A stretch of DNA of 64,000 nucleotides from Roseomonas mucosa (GTDB taxonomy: Bacteria > Pseudomonadota > Alphaproteobacteria > Acetobacterales > Acetobacteraceae), in the NCBI GenBank assembly GCA_945878375.1, contig CAMDWG010000012.1, forward strand, positions 43,014 through 107,013, given 5' to 3'. Numbering within the stretch: the stretch's first letter is position 1; the number at the start of each line of letters is the position of its first letter. Positions 47,612 to 55,189 of this stretch are shown one piece after another. Made by a program: the position numbers and the translations under genes. Under the pieces are notes generated by a model. It was given only the letters and a program-made list of their open reading frames with translations. It did no database searches and was not told the origin of the DNA.

Positions 47612-48432
47612 GCGGCTGCCCTCCTCAATGCGCCTTGCCAACCCAGCATGCCGGAGATCTCGGCGGCCGCTTCGCGCAGCGCCTCGGCCAGCAAGGATTC
47701 CTTTTCCCGCGTGAAGCGGACCTTGGGCACGCCCACGGACAGGCCGGCGCAGGGCCGCCCGGTGGCGTCCAGCACCGCATGGCCCATGGCGACGATGCCC
47801 TCGATCATTTCCTCGCGGCTATAGGCGATGCCGCCGCGCGCGACCGTGGCGAGGTCGCGCTGCAGCGCGGCCGGCTCCGTCAGGGTCAGGGGTGTCAGGC
47901 GCGGCAGCGGCCCGGCGGCCAGGATCGCCGCTGCCTCCGCTTCCGGCAGCAGGCCGAGGATCGCCTTGCCGCCGGCCGAGGCATTCACCGGCCCGCGTTC
48001 GCCGAGCTGCAGGGAATAGAGGATCGGCTGGTTGCAATTCTCCTTGCACACCACGACGACCTCGGCGCCTTCGCGCAGCACCAGCGCGGCGGATTCCCCG
48101 GTGCGCGCCATCAGCGCCGCGATGACCGGCTGGGCCAGCCGCGTCACATCCGTCCGCCGCAGCAGCACGCCCGCGAGGCCCAGCACGGCGGGGCCGAGGC
48201 GCATGCGTTCCGCCGTGCCCGCGCCTTCGCGGACCACGTAGTGGCGCTGCTCCAGCGTGGCGATCAGGTCGGTCAGGCTGCTTTTGGGGATACGAAGGGC
48301 GCGGGCGATCTCGCCATGGGACATCGCCTCCGGCCGCGCGGCGAGGAGTTCCAGCACATCCAGGGCCCTGGTGGCGGACTTGACCAGGATGTGCCTCCCC
48401 TTGCAGTCTGGATTCCGGACGGCGTTCGCCAT
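47608..48432 (-). CDS. IclR family transcriptional regulator
   Basis: 274-residue regulator. N-terminal winged helix (RALDVLELLAARPEAMSHGEIARALRIPKSSLTDLI, split, about residues 22-57) and a C-terminal GAF-like effector domain ending GLSVGVPKVRFTREKESLLAEALREAAAEIS. Effector-binding stretch LGERGPVNASAGGKAILGLLPEAE is typical. Start set at ATG 48430-48432 (MANAVRNPD); a GTG at 48486 in frame is possible but would cover the candidate operator. First gene of iclR-leuC-leuD-tctC and divergent from the lyase, so it likely controls both. Confidence 0.88.
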   Translation of the reverse strand: MANAVRNPDCKGRHILVKSATRALDVLELLAARPEAMSHGEIARALRIPKSSLTDLIATLEQRHYVVREGAGTAERMRLGPAVLGLAGVLLRRTDVTRLAQPVIAALMARTGESAALVLREGAEVVVVCKENCNQPILYSLQLGERGPVNASAGGKAILGLLPEAEAAAILAAGPLPRLTPLTLTEPAALQRDLATVARGGIAYSREEMIEGIVAMGHAVLDATGRPCAGLSVGVPKVRFTREKESLLAEALREAAAEISGMLGWQGALRRAAA

Positions 48433-48503
48433 ACCGAACACGCTGCCGGCGATCAAGCCCCTTTGGGGCCAGGGCGGATTCCGCACAGGGGGCGGACCAG
48501 GCG
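48433..48503. promoter_or_regulatory. divergent promoter region with palindrome (IclR target?)
   Basis: 71 bases between iclR and the lyase gene. Contains a perfect 11-base palindrome GCGGATTCCGC at 48474-48484, a plausible operator. No clear -10/-35 boxes. Confidence 0.4.
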
Positions 48504-49400
48504 ATGGGCTTCACGGCTGCGGACAGGTTGCGCGCGATGATGGCGGAGCGTGCGGGGCGGATGCCGCTGCTGGCGCCGGGCGTGTGGGATGGGCTGTCGG
48601 CCCGGCTCGCGATCCATGCGGGTGCTGTGGCACTTCATGCCAGCGGCGGTGCCATCGCGCGCGCGGCCGGCCAGCCCGACCTCGGCATATTGGGCCTCGC
48701 GGAGATGGAAGCGCGGATCGGCGAGATCGTGGAAGGCGCGGGCGGCGCGCCGGTGATCGCGGATGCGGATACGGGCTATGGCGGGTTGCTGAACCTGGCC
48801 CATGCGGTGCGGCGCTACGCGCGGCTCGGCGTCGCCGCGCTGCATATCGAGGACCAGCCCTTCCCCAAGCGCTGCGGCCTGTTCGAAGGCGTGGCCGTGG
48901 TGCCGGAAGCGGAGATGCTCGCCCGGCTGCGCGCCGCGCGGGCGGCGGCGGCGGAGGCCGGCGGCGGCCCGCTGCTGATCGCCCGCACCGATGCGGTGAA
49001 GCCGGAGGGGCTGGAGGCCGCGCTGCGCCGCATGCGCGCCTATGTCGCAGCCGGCGCCGACATCGCCTTCGTGGAGGGGCTGGAGGATGCGGAGGCGATG
49101 CGCGCGGCCAGCGCCGGCCTGCCCGGCGTGCCGCAATTGCTCAATGCCAGCATGAGCGCCCATGGCCTGCCCCTGCCGCCCGCGACGCTGGCCGGGCTCG
49201 GCTTCGCCATCGTCATCTATCCTGGCGACGCGCAGCGCGCCGCCATCGCCGCGATGGATGCGGCCTTCCGGGCGGTACTGCGCGATGGCGACGGGCGCAG
49301 CGTGGCGGACCGCATGGCACCGGCCGCGCTCCGCGACGGGGTGGTGGGCACGCGCGAGTTGATGGCGGCCGAAGCGCGTTGGGCCGAAGGCGAGGGCTGA
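48504..49400 (+). CDS. isocitrate lyase/PEP mutase family C-C lyase
   Basis: 298-residue TIM-barrel enzyme of the ICL/PEPM superfamily. Mg-binding DADTGYGG (about residue 87), IEDQPFPKRCGL (about 115; KRCG is the catalytic-cysteine loop of the lyases, usually KRCGH) and IARTDAVKPEG (about 157). Length suits methylisocitrate, oxaloacetate-decarboxylase-like or 2,3-dimethylmalate lyases rather than the ~430-residue isocitrate lyase. Divergent from the IclR-LeuC/D operon, so it probably cleaves the product of that hydro-lyase. Exact substrate unknown. Confidence 0.87.
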   Translation: MGFTAADRLRAMMAERAGRMPLLAPGVWDGLSARLAIHAGAVALHASGGAIARAAGQPDLGILGLAEMEARIGEIVEGAGGAPVIADADTGYGGLLNLAHAVRRYARLGVAALHIEDQPFPKRCGLFEGVAVVPEAEMLARLRAARAAAAEAGGGPLLIARTDAVKPEGLEAALRRMRAYVAAGADIAFVEGLEDAEAMRAASAGLPGVPQLLNASMSAHGLPLPPATLAGLGFAIVIYPGDAQRAAIAAMDAAFRAVLRDGDGRSVADRMAPAALRDGVVGTRELMAAEARWAEGEG

Positions 49401-49423
49401 GGCCGTCCGGCTCCCCTCTCGCG

Positions 49424-49672
49424 TCAGTTTCGGACCGGGCGCCAGCCGGGCAGCAAGTCCGGCATCTGGCCCGGGGAGAGCAGCACCGCGCGGATGACGA
49501 CCGGCTCGCGCCCCACCTCCGCCAGCAGGGTGACGGTGCCGATGGTGAAGCGTTCCCGGATGACGGAGACCGGCCCGAAGAGCGGCACCTCGAAGACGGG
49601 CCCGCAATCGGGCGGTACCGCCGCATGGCCGACAAGACGCATCTCGCCGGCCTCGTCGGCATAAACGTCCAT
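49424..49672 (-). CDS. hypothetical protein
   Basis: 82 residues, beta-rich in appearance (CGPVFEVPLFGPVSVIRERFTIGTVTLLAEVGREPVVIRAVLLSP), no signal peptide or membrane segment. Start ATG with GAGG 10 bases upstream (GAGGCCTGAAAATATGG). Ends 24 bases from the lyase gene, convergent with it. No family recognised. Confidence 0.55.
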   Translation of the reverse strand: MDVYADEAGEMRLVGHAAVPPDCGPVFEVPLFGPVSVIRERFTIGTVTLLAEVGREPVVIRAVLLSPGQMPDLLPGWRPVRN

Positions 49673-49676
49673 ATTT

Positions 49677-49946
49677 TCAGGCCTCGTATTGAATTTTAGA
49701 CTCTTTACGATCCTTTATCCTTATCGTGTAATGTGCCGAGAACACAAGGCCAAATTGGAGAAGGAGCCGACGGATTTTCCGGCGTGATGTCTCAGGATTC
49801 GCGTACAGAAACACAACTTTGGATCGCATTATGTTGACGGGACCAGCTCCCAATCGGGTGAGGCCGCTCCGCGGTTCCGCCGATCGGGCATAAGCTGCTC
49901 TAGAATAATAACTTCCAGAGCCAGACATCCGATCTGACCGGTTCAA
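49677..49946 (-). CDS. doubtful small ORF in a low-GC patch
   Basis: 89 codons in a stretch of visibly lower GC than the surroundings (about 49,675-49,990). It ends TGA 5 bases before the ATG of the next hypothetical gene, which could mean coupling. The second half (KVVFLYANPETSRRKIRRLLLQFGLVFSAH) is less biased than a shadow ORF, but no ribosome site or homology supports it. Together with its flanks this is the only stretch of ~330 bases here without a firm gene. Confidence 0.25.
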   Translation of the reverse strand: MNRSDRMSGSGSYYSRAAYARSAEPRSGLTRLGAGPVNIMRSKVVFLYANPETSRRKIRRLLLQFGLVFSAHYTIRIKDRKESKIQYEA

Positions 49947-50005
49947 TCAGCTCGCATATTTCTCCAGCGGCGAGGATCGCAACCGTCTCATCCGCCCTAT
50001 CCCGT

Positions 50006-50638
50006 TCAGTCGAGTCGCACGCCCGCGGGGACGTTCATCCCCCGCATCACGGCGGGCCGCTTGGCGATGTGTGCAAACCAGCGCGCGAGATGGGGCCGGT
50101 CATCCAGCGCCATCTCGGCCCAATGCTTCTTCGCCACCCAGGGGAAGGCCGCGATATCGGCGATGGAATACTCATCGCCGGCCAGGAACCGTGCGGCGCC
50201 GAGACGTTTGTCCAGCAGCTGGTAGACGCGCTCAACGAGTCCGACCGTGTGCAGGCGCGCCGCCTCTGGTTTCTCGGGCGCAAGGCCCGTCCAGTGATGC
50301 GCCTGGCCAGTAAAGGGGCCGACCGAGGTGAGCGCCACCATCAGCCAGGCGAGCGTCTGCGCGCGAGCGGGATCGCCGGCTGGGGGCAGGAAGCGTCCAT
50401 GCGTCTCGGCCAGATGCAGGAGGATCGCACCGCTTTCGAAGAGTGGCGGCCTGCCGTCCTCCACCAGGATCGGGATCTTGCCGTAGGGATTGAGCGCGAC
50501 GACCTCGGGCGCGAACTGCTCCCGCGCGCGGATGTTCACCGGCCGCACCTCGTAAGGCAGGCCCAGTTCCTCCAGCATGATGGAGACGCGCTGCGAATTC
50601 GGCGTTGCCCAGGCGTAGAGGCATCGCTCCCGCGTCAT
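50006..50638 (-). CDS. glutathione S-transferase family protein
   Basis: 210-residue two-domain GST. N-terminal thioredoxin-like domain with ATPNSQRVSIMLEELGLPYEV (about 11-31), NPYGKIPILVED (about 50-61) with the conserved cis-Pro, and ESGAILLHLAETH (about 68-80, the glutathione-binding ES). C-terminal helical domain with SIADIAAFPWV (N-capping-box Asp, about 157). Resembles the YfcG/nu-class group. ATG overlaps the TetR stop by four bases, so the pair is one operon, probably induced on relief of TetR repression by an electrophile. Confidence 0.9.
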   Translation of the reverse strand: MTRERCLYAWATPNSQRVSIMLEELGLPYEVRPVNIRAREQFAPEVVALNPYGKIPILVEDGRPPLFESGAILLHLAETHGRFLPPAGDPARAQTLAWLMVALTSVGPFTGQAHHWTGLAPEKPEAARLHTVGLVERVYQLLDKRLGAARFLAGDEYSIADIAAFPWVAKKHWAEMALDDRPHLARWFAHIAKRPAVMRGMNVPAGVRLD

Positions 50639-51231
50639 CGCCCCTCCTCCGCCGCGGGATCCAATGCGGCGAGCACCTGCCGTGCGGCCCCTCGCAGCAC
50701 CTCCGCCTCCGGGCGCAGGCGCGACAGCACGCGCAGCCCCATGACGGTGGCCACCAGCAGCCGCGCCAGATCCGCCGCCGGCCTGCCGCGGGCGATGCTG
50801 CCATCCGCCTGGCCGTCATGAAGCATGCGCAGGAAGAAGCTCTCGAGTTCATCCAGGCGCGCCGCGATGGCCGCGCGAAGTTGCGCATCATGCGGCGCGA
50901 CTTCCAGCGCGGAATTCACCAGGAAACAGCCGCGTGGATCGGCAAGCGAGCGGGTTACGATCTCATTGAGGAAGGTCTCAATGGCGTCGCGCGGACCGGA
51001 TGTGCCTTCCAGCCTGCGCATCCGCGCGCGCATGCTGCCTTCAAGGTAGCGGTCCAGGCAGCGGGTAAAGAGAGCGTGCTTGTCGCCGAAGGCGTTATAG
51101 AGGCTCGGCAGGCCGAGGCCCATGGCCGCGCTGAGGTCGCGCACCGAAGTGCTGGCCAAGCCGTTCTGCCAGAACAGGCCGGTTGCCGCGTCCAGCGCGG
51201 CTTCCTCGTCGAAACTGCGTGGTCGAGCCAT
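50635..51231 (-). CDS. TetR/AcrR family transcriptional regulator
   Basis: 198-residue repressor. N-terminal HTH: PRSFDEEAALDAATGLFWQNGLASTSVRDLSAAMGLGLPSLYNAFGDKHALF (split, residues ~4-55), the canonical TetR helix pattern. C-terminal ligand domain with SLADPRGCFLVNSALEVAPHD (about 93-115), typical of the TetR_C_16/YcnC-like class. Co-transcribed with the GST gene; divergent from the sigma factor gene with a 193-base shared region containing GTATCGGGTGGTAC near its start codon. Confidence 0.9.
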   Translation of the reverse strand: MARPRSFDEEAALDAATGLFWQNGLASTSVRDLSAAMGLGLPSLYNAFGDKHALFTRCLDRYLEGSMRARMRRLEGTSGPRDAIETFLNEIVTRSLADPRGCFLVNSALEVAPHDAQLRAAIAARLDELESFFLRMLHDGQADGSIARGRPAADLARLLVATVMGLRVLSRLRPEAEVLRGAARQVLAALDPAAEEGR

Positions 51232-51424
51232 GGCGCCGGGAGACAGGTCGGTGTTATGTATCGGGTGGTACAGAATGGGAGGCGTCCCTGCAACCTCTGT
51301 GTCTCGGGCGACGCGGCGAACGCTGCGCCCTGCGTAACCTCCACGGCGGCCCGGGCGTATGGGCTGTGCGGTTCCGTGGCGCTACGCGCCGCGGGGCTAC
51401 CATCCTGCGAGAGGTTGCATCCGG

Positions 51425-52066
51425 ATGTCCCATGCCAGCGCACCGGCATCCCGATCTGGCATGGTCTGCGTGACGGGGGGCGAGGCTGCCACCGCCGCGG
51501 CCACGGAGCGCGATGCGCGCGACCTCCGTTGGTCGGGGATGATGGCCGCCGCCCAGGCCGGCGACAGGCGCGCCTATGAAGCATTGCTCCGCGAATGCCT
51601 CCCGCTGCTGAGGGCGATTTGCCGAGCCCGCCTCCGCGATGCGAATGACGCGGAGGACGCCGTGCAGGACACGCTTCTGACCATCCATCGCGCGCGGGAC
51701 AGCTACAACGCGGCACGGCCTTTCAAGCCCTGGCTGGTCGCCATCGCCGAGCGGCGCGCGCTCGACCGGGTCCGGTCGCGTATGCGCAGAACCGGCCGCG
51801 AGGTGCAGCTGGACGCTGCCGGCGAGATCGCGTCTGGCGAACGCGGCGCGGAGGCGGATCTGGACGCCCAGCGCGCGGCGGCCAGCCTGCGTGGTGCGGT
51901 GCAGGACCTGCCGACGGCGCAGCGCACCGCGCTCGGGCTGACGAAGATCGAGGATCTCTCGCTCGCGGAGGCCAGCCGGCGCTCGGGCATGAGCGTCGGC
52001 GCGCTGAAAGTGGCGACGCACCGCGCCATGGGTGCGCTGCGACGGCGCTTCGGCGCGGGGGCGTGA
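51425..52066 (+). CDS. ECF-type RNA polymerase sigma factor
   Basis: 213-residue sigma-70 family factor. Region 2 includes LRAICRARLRDANDAEDAVQDTLLTIHRARDSYN (about 62-95; DAEDAVQDT is the hallmark) and FKPWLVAIAERRALD; region 4 is LPTAQRTALGLTKIEDLSLAEASRRSGMSVGALKVATHRAMGALRRRF (about 160-208). Start ATG 51425 (MSHASAPASRSG) with GAGAGG eleven bases upstream; in-frame codons to 51359 look non-coding. Followed 7 bases on by a NrsF-like membrane anti-sigma factor, as in Caulobacter SigF-NrsF. Confidence 0.9.
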   Translation: MSHASAPASRSGMVCVTGGEAATAAATERDARDLRWSGMMAAAQAGDRRAYEALLRECLPLLRAICRARLRDANDAEDAVQDTLLTIHRARDSYNAARPFKPWLVAIAERRALDRVRSRMRRTGREVQLDAAGEIASGERGAEADLDAQRAAASLRGAVQDLPTAQRTALGLTKIEDLSLAEASRRSGMSVGALKVATHRAMGALRRRFGAGA

Positions 52067-52073
52067 GGCCGGC

Positions 52074-52727
52074 ATGCGCAGCGAAGATCTCATCCACCGC
52101 CTGGCTGCCGATCTCCGTCCAGTCCGCCCCGCCCGGCACCCGGCTGCCGCCACGGCACTCTGGCTCGGCGTGGCGGCGATCGTCATCCTCCTGGCTGTGC
52201 TGGTCTCCGGGCCGCGCCATGACCTCGCGGCGCGTCTTGCTGCGGGCTTCGACCTGCCGCAGATCCTTGCCGCCACGGCCACCGGTATTCTTGCCGCGTT
52301 TGCGGCTTTCCAGCTTGCGCTGCCGGAGCGGGACCGGCGCTGGGCGCTGCTGCCCGTGCCGTCGGTCATCGCCTGGCTGGCGACCATGGGCTGGGGATGT
52401 CTGCAGGACTTGGCGCACCTGGGTCCCGAGGCACTAAGGGTTGGCGTAAGCCTGCCCTGCCTGGCGTTCATCGTCGGTCTCGGCGTGCCGCTGACGGTCG
52501 CGATGCTGTGGCTCGCCCGCCATGCCGCGTGGCTGCGCGCCGGCCCGGTGGCGGCACTCGGGGGCCTTTCCGCCGCGGCGCTGGCCAGTGTCGGGCTCAG
52601 CCTGATCCATCACCTCGATGCGGCCGTCATGGTCCTCGTGTGGCACGGGATGTCCGTGATGGTCTTGGCCGGGCTGGCATCGCTGATCGGGCCGCGGTTC
52701 ATGCGGCGGGGGCTCGCGGCGCCCTGA
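52074..52727 (+). CDS. nrsF: NrsF/DUF1109 anti-sigma factor
   Basis: 217-residue inner-membrane protein with six predicted helices (about residues 25-43, 57-75, 85-105, 120-140, 150-170, 182-203). N-terminal MRSEDLIHRLAADLRPVRP is the cytosolic part usual in DUF1109. In Caulobacter NrsF sequesters the ECF factor SigF and releases it under chromate/cadmium stress; here the same role is inferred from adjacency to the sigma gene. Start ATG 52074 is 7 bases after the sigma stop. Confidence 0.85.
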   Translation: MRSEDLIHRLAADLRPVRPARHPAAATALWLGVAAIVILLAVLVSGPRHDLAARLAAGFDLPQILAATATGILAAFAAFQLALPERDRRWALLPVPSVIAWLATMGWGCLQDLAHLGPEALRVGVSLPCLAFIVGLGVPLTVAMLWLARHAAWLRAGPVAALGGLSAAALASVGLSLIHHLDAAVMVLVWHGMSVMVLAGLASLIGPRFMRRGLAAP

Positions 52728-52968
52728 GCGCGCCGGCGTGGCATCGGCGGCCTTCTGACCCGTTGCGCGAGCTTCGAGGTGCGACGGGCAGCCCGGGACG
52801 GGTGCAGGCCGGTTCCTCGCTGCCCCCGGCGTGGCCGGACCCTTCGTTGCTCATTCAGGCGTGAGGTGGCGGCGCACCCAACAATGCGCCATGTCGGGGC
52901 GACGCTGAGGGGTCTCCCCGAAGCAACGCCTTCCCGATCATCTCGATCGCGGTTCGGTAGGACACTGC
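52728..52968. other. gap between nrsF and the metallophosphoesterase gene
   Basis: 241 bases between convergent genes. No coding sequence, RNA gene or strong terminator hairpin is apparent. Confidence 0.5.
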
Positions 52969-53814
52969 CTACCAGTCGAGCAGAAGGGGCGCGAGGGGCA
53001 CGCCCCGCCGCGTGCGTTCAGCCAGCGGGAGGACGTCGCAGGAGGGCCAGATCCCGCTGCCGAGCGCGGCGGCGTAGCCCTCCGGCAACCTTGCCACGCG
53101 CATCGCCGCGGCCGCCGCCGCATGGTCGTAGTCGAGTGGCAGGACCTCGATCCGGACGGCGCGGTCGGCGGGCGTCAGAACCGCGAACCAGACTCGCGCC
53201 GTGCCATCATCGGCCGGCATGCCGACGGCGCCGGCATTGATCCAGACGCCCTGTCCCACAGGCCGCGCGAAGGGGATGCCGCAATGCCCCGCGATCACGC
53301 CATCGCATCCCGTCGCCGCGATCTCGGCGGCGAGATCCGCCTCCTCGGCGGAGGCAAAGAGGAAGCGGCTGATGTCATGCGCACCGCCATGCAGCACGGC
53401 GAGGCTGCGCCGATCCGACAGGTCCAGCGCCAGCCGGCGCGGCAGGGCGGCCGTCCAGGCGCGGTGCGCCTGCGTCACCTGCCGGTCGGCATGCGCGTAC
53501 CAGGCGCGGGAGAGCAGGTCGCAGGCGGTGCCTTCCTCGAAGCCGCAGCCGCAATCGAGCGCACCGGCAGCGAGGTTCTCCTCGCAATTGCCGGCGATCA
53601 CCGCGATGCCGCTGCCCATGACCAGGTCGCAGCAGGCGGCGGCATCGGCGCCATAGGCGACGACGTCGCCGGTGCAGATCACGCGCCGCGCCGGGATGCC
53701 GCGCCGTGCCGCCTCCGCCAGTACGGCGCGCGTCGCCTGCAAATTCGAATAGGGACCGCCGAAGACGAGCAGCGGCCCGTCGGCGGCAAGGCGCGTCACG
53801 CGATCCTCAGGCAT
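52969..53814 (-). CDS. calcineurin-like metallophosphoesterase family protein
   Basis: 281 residues. Metallophosphoesterase blocks: CTGDVVAYGADAAACCD (about residue 47, GD motif), AGNCEENLAAGA (about 74; GNCE instead of GNHE), LHGGAHDISRFLF (about 144) and AGHCGIPFAR (about 180, GH). The first motif, normally DxHGN, reads GGPYSNLQAT, so one Asp/His metal-ligand pair is changed, as in a subfamily I have seen before. Overlaps the ATPase gene by 19 bases, so it is the last gene of the ABC operon. Could hydrolyse a phosphate or phosphonate ester, or be regulatory. Confidence 0.8.
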   Translation of the reverse strand: MPEDRVTRLAADGPLLVFGGPYSNLQATRAVLAEAARRGIPARRVICTGDVVAYGADAAACCDLVMGSGIAVIAGNCEENLAAGALDCGCGFEEGTACDLLSRAWYAHADRQVTQAHRAWTAALPRRLALDLSDRRSLAVLHGGAHDISRFLFASAEEADLAAEIAATGCDGVIAGHCGIPFARPVGQGVWINAGAVGMPADDGTARVWFAVLTPADRAVRIEVLPLDYDHAAAAAAMRVARLPEGYAAALGSGIWPSCDVLPLAERTRRGVPLAPLLLDW

Positions 53815-54443
53815 CCATCCTCCAGGTGCAACAGGCGGTCGGCAAAGCGACCGGCGAGATCGTGCTGGTGCAGCGAGACGAGCACCGCAAGCCCGTCGCA
53901 CCTGGTGAGTTTGCGCAACAGGCCGAGCACCTCCTCCGCCAGTAAGGGATCGAGGCTTGCCACCGGCTCGTCGGCCAGCAGGATGCGGGCGTGCTGGTGC
54001 AGCGCACGCGCGATAGCGACGCGCTGGCGCTGCCCGCCGGAGAGCCGGTCCGCCCGGCGCCCGCCAAGCCCCTCAAGGCCGACACGGGCGAGACAGGCTT
54101 CCGCGGCCGCAAGCTCCGCGCGCGGCCACAGCCTGAGCGCGGCGCGCCAGAAGCCGATGCGGCCGAGCCCCCCGACCAGCACATTGTCCCGCGCGGTCAG
54201 GCGGTTCGCGAGCGCGTGCTGCTGGAAGACCAGCGCCGGCTGGCCGCCCGCGATGATGGTGCCGCTCGCCGGCAGAAGCCCGGCGATGGCGCGCAGCAGC
54301 GTCGTCTTGCCCGCGCCGGAGGCGCCGATCAGCGCCACCAACTCGCCGGGCGCGACATCGAGCGAGACATCGCGCAGCACCGCGCGCCCGCCCAGCGTTG
54401 CGCCAAGGCCGCGCACCACCAGCCCCGGATCGGCGTTCAGCAT
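53796..54443 (-). CDS. PhnC-like ABC transporter ATPase
   Basis: 215-residue ATPase. Walker A GASGAGKTTLL (about residue 38), Q-loop LVFQQHALANRLTARDNVL (about 72), signature [15 protein letters not shown] (about 133), Walker B ARILLADEPVASLDP and H-loop VSLHQHDLA. The QQHALANRLT and LHQHDLA stretches are characteristic of phosphonate/PhnC-type importers. Short for PhnC (usually ~260). Shares TGATG with the permease gene. Confidence 0.88.
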   Translation of the reverse strand: MLNADPGLVVRGLGATLGGRAVLRDVSLDVAPGELVALIGASGAGKTTLLRAIAGLLPASGTIIAGGQPALVFQQHALANRLTARDNVLVGGLGRIGFWRAALRLWPRAELAAAEACLARVGLEGLGGRRADRLSGGQRQRVAIARALHQHARILLADEPVASLDPLLAEEVLGLLRKLTRCDGLAVLVSLHQHDLAGRFADRLLHLEDGCLRIA

Positions 54444-55189
54444 CACAGCAGCCGTGCCCGCAGCGCGGCGGAGAGGCGATCGGCGGCAAGCGTCATCGCC
54501 ACGATCAGCGCGAGGATCGCGAGCACGCGGCTGAAGTCGAGCAGGTCCACGGCGTTCTTCAGCTCCTGCCCGATGCCGCCGGCGCCGACCAGGCCGAGCA
54601 CGGTGGAGGCGCGGATGTTGAACTCCCAGACATAAAGCGTGGCCGACGCCGTCTGCGGCAGCGTCTCCGGCAGCAGCACCACTGTGGCGGCCTGGGCCCG
54701 GCCGGCGCCAGCGCTGCGGGCGGCTTCCATCGGCGCGGGATCGGCCGCTTCCAACGCTTCCGACCACAGCTTGCCGAGGCTGCCGGCGGAATGCAGCGCG
54801 ACGCCGAGCATGCCGGCAAAGGGACCGAGGCCGACAGCTGCGACCAGGATCAGCGCGAAGACGAAGCCGTCGATGCCGCGCAGCGCATCCAGCAGCGTGC
54901 GGACGGGATGGTACAGCCACGGCATAGGGTTCGCTGGCCGCGCGGCGGCCAGCGCCAGCGGCAGCGCCAGCACCGCGGCCAGCGTGGTGCCGAGGGTTGC
55001 GACCGCCACCGTCTCCGCCGCGCGCGCCATCAGGTCGCCGAAGCCCGAGAAATCCGGCGGGAAGCCGCCCGCGATCCAACCCGCGAGCCGCGGCAAGCCG
55101 GCCCAGAGCCGCGCGAGGTCGGGCTGCACCATCCAGATGCAGGCCGCCTGCAGCGCGAGAAAGCCGATGATCCAGGCCGCGCGCCGCAT
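54443..55189 (-). CDS. PhnE-like ABC transporter permease
   Basis: 248-residue single permease with about six helices. PhnE-type stretches: AAETVAVATLGTTLAAVLALPLALAAARP (split, about 58-86), the EAA-loop region EAARSAGAGRAQAATVVLLPETLPQ (about 156-180) and LYVWEFNIRASTVLGLVGAGGIGQEL (about 186-211), the last diagnostic for PhnE/PtxC relatives. Joined to its neighbours by one-base TGATG overlaps at both ends. Imports an oxyanion-like ligand; phosphonate, phosphite, selenate and arsenate-like substrates are all possible. Confidence 0.9.
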   Translation of the reverse strand: MRRAAWIIGFLALQAACIWMVQPDLARLWAGLPRLAGWIAGGFPPDFSGFGDLMARAAETVAVATLGTTLAAVLALPLALAAARPANPMPWLYHPVRTLLDALRGIDGFVFALILVAAVGLGPFAGMLGVALHSAGSLGKLWSEALEAADPAPMEAARSAGAGRAQAATVVLLPETLPQTASATLYVWEFNIRASTVLGLVGAGGIGQELKNAVDLLDFSRVLAILALIVAMTLAADRLSAALRARLL

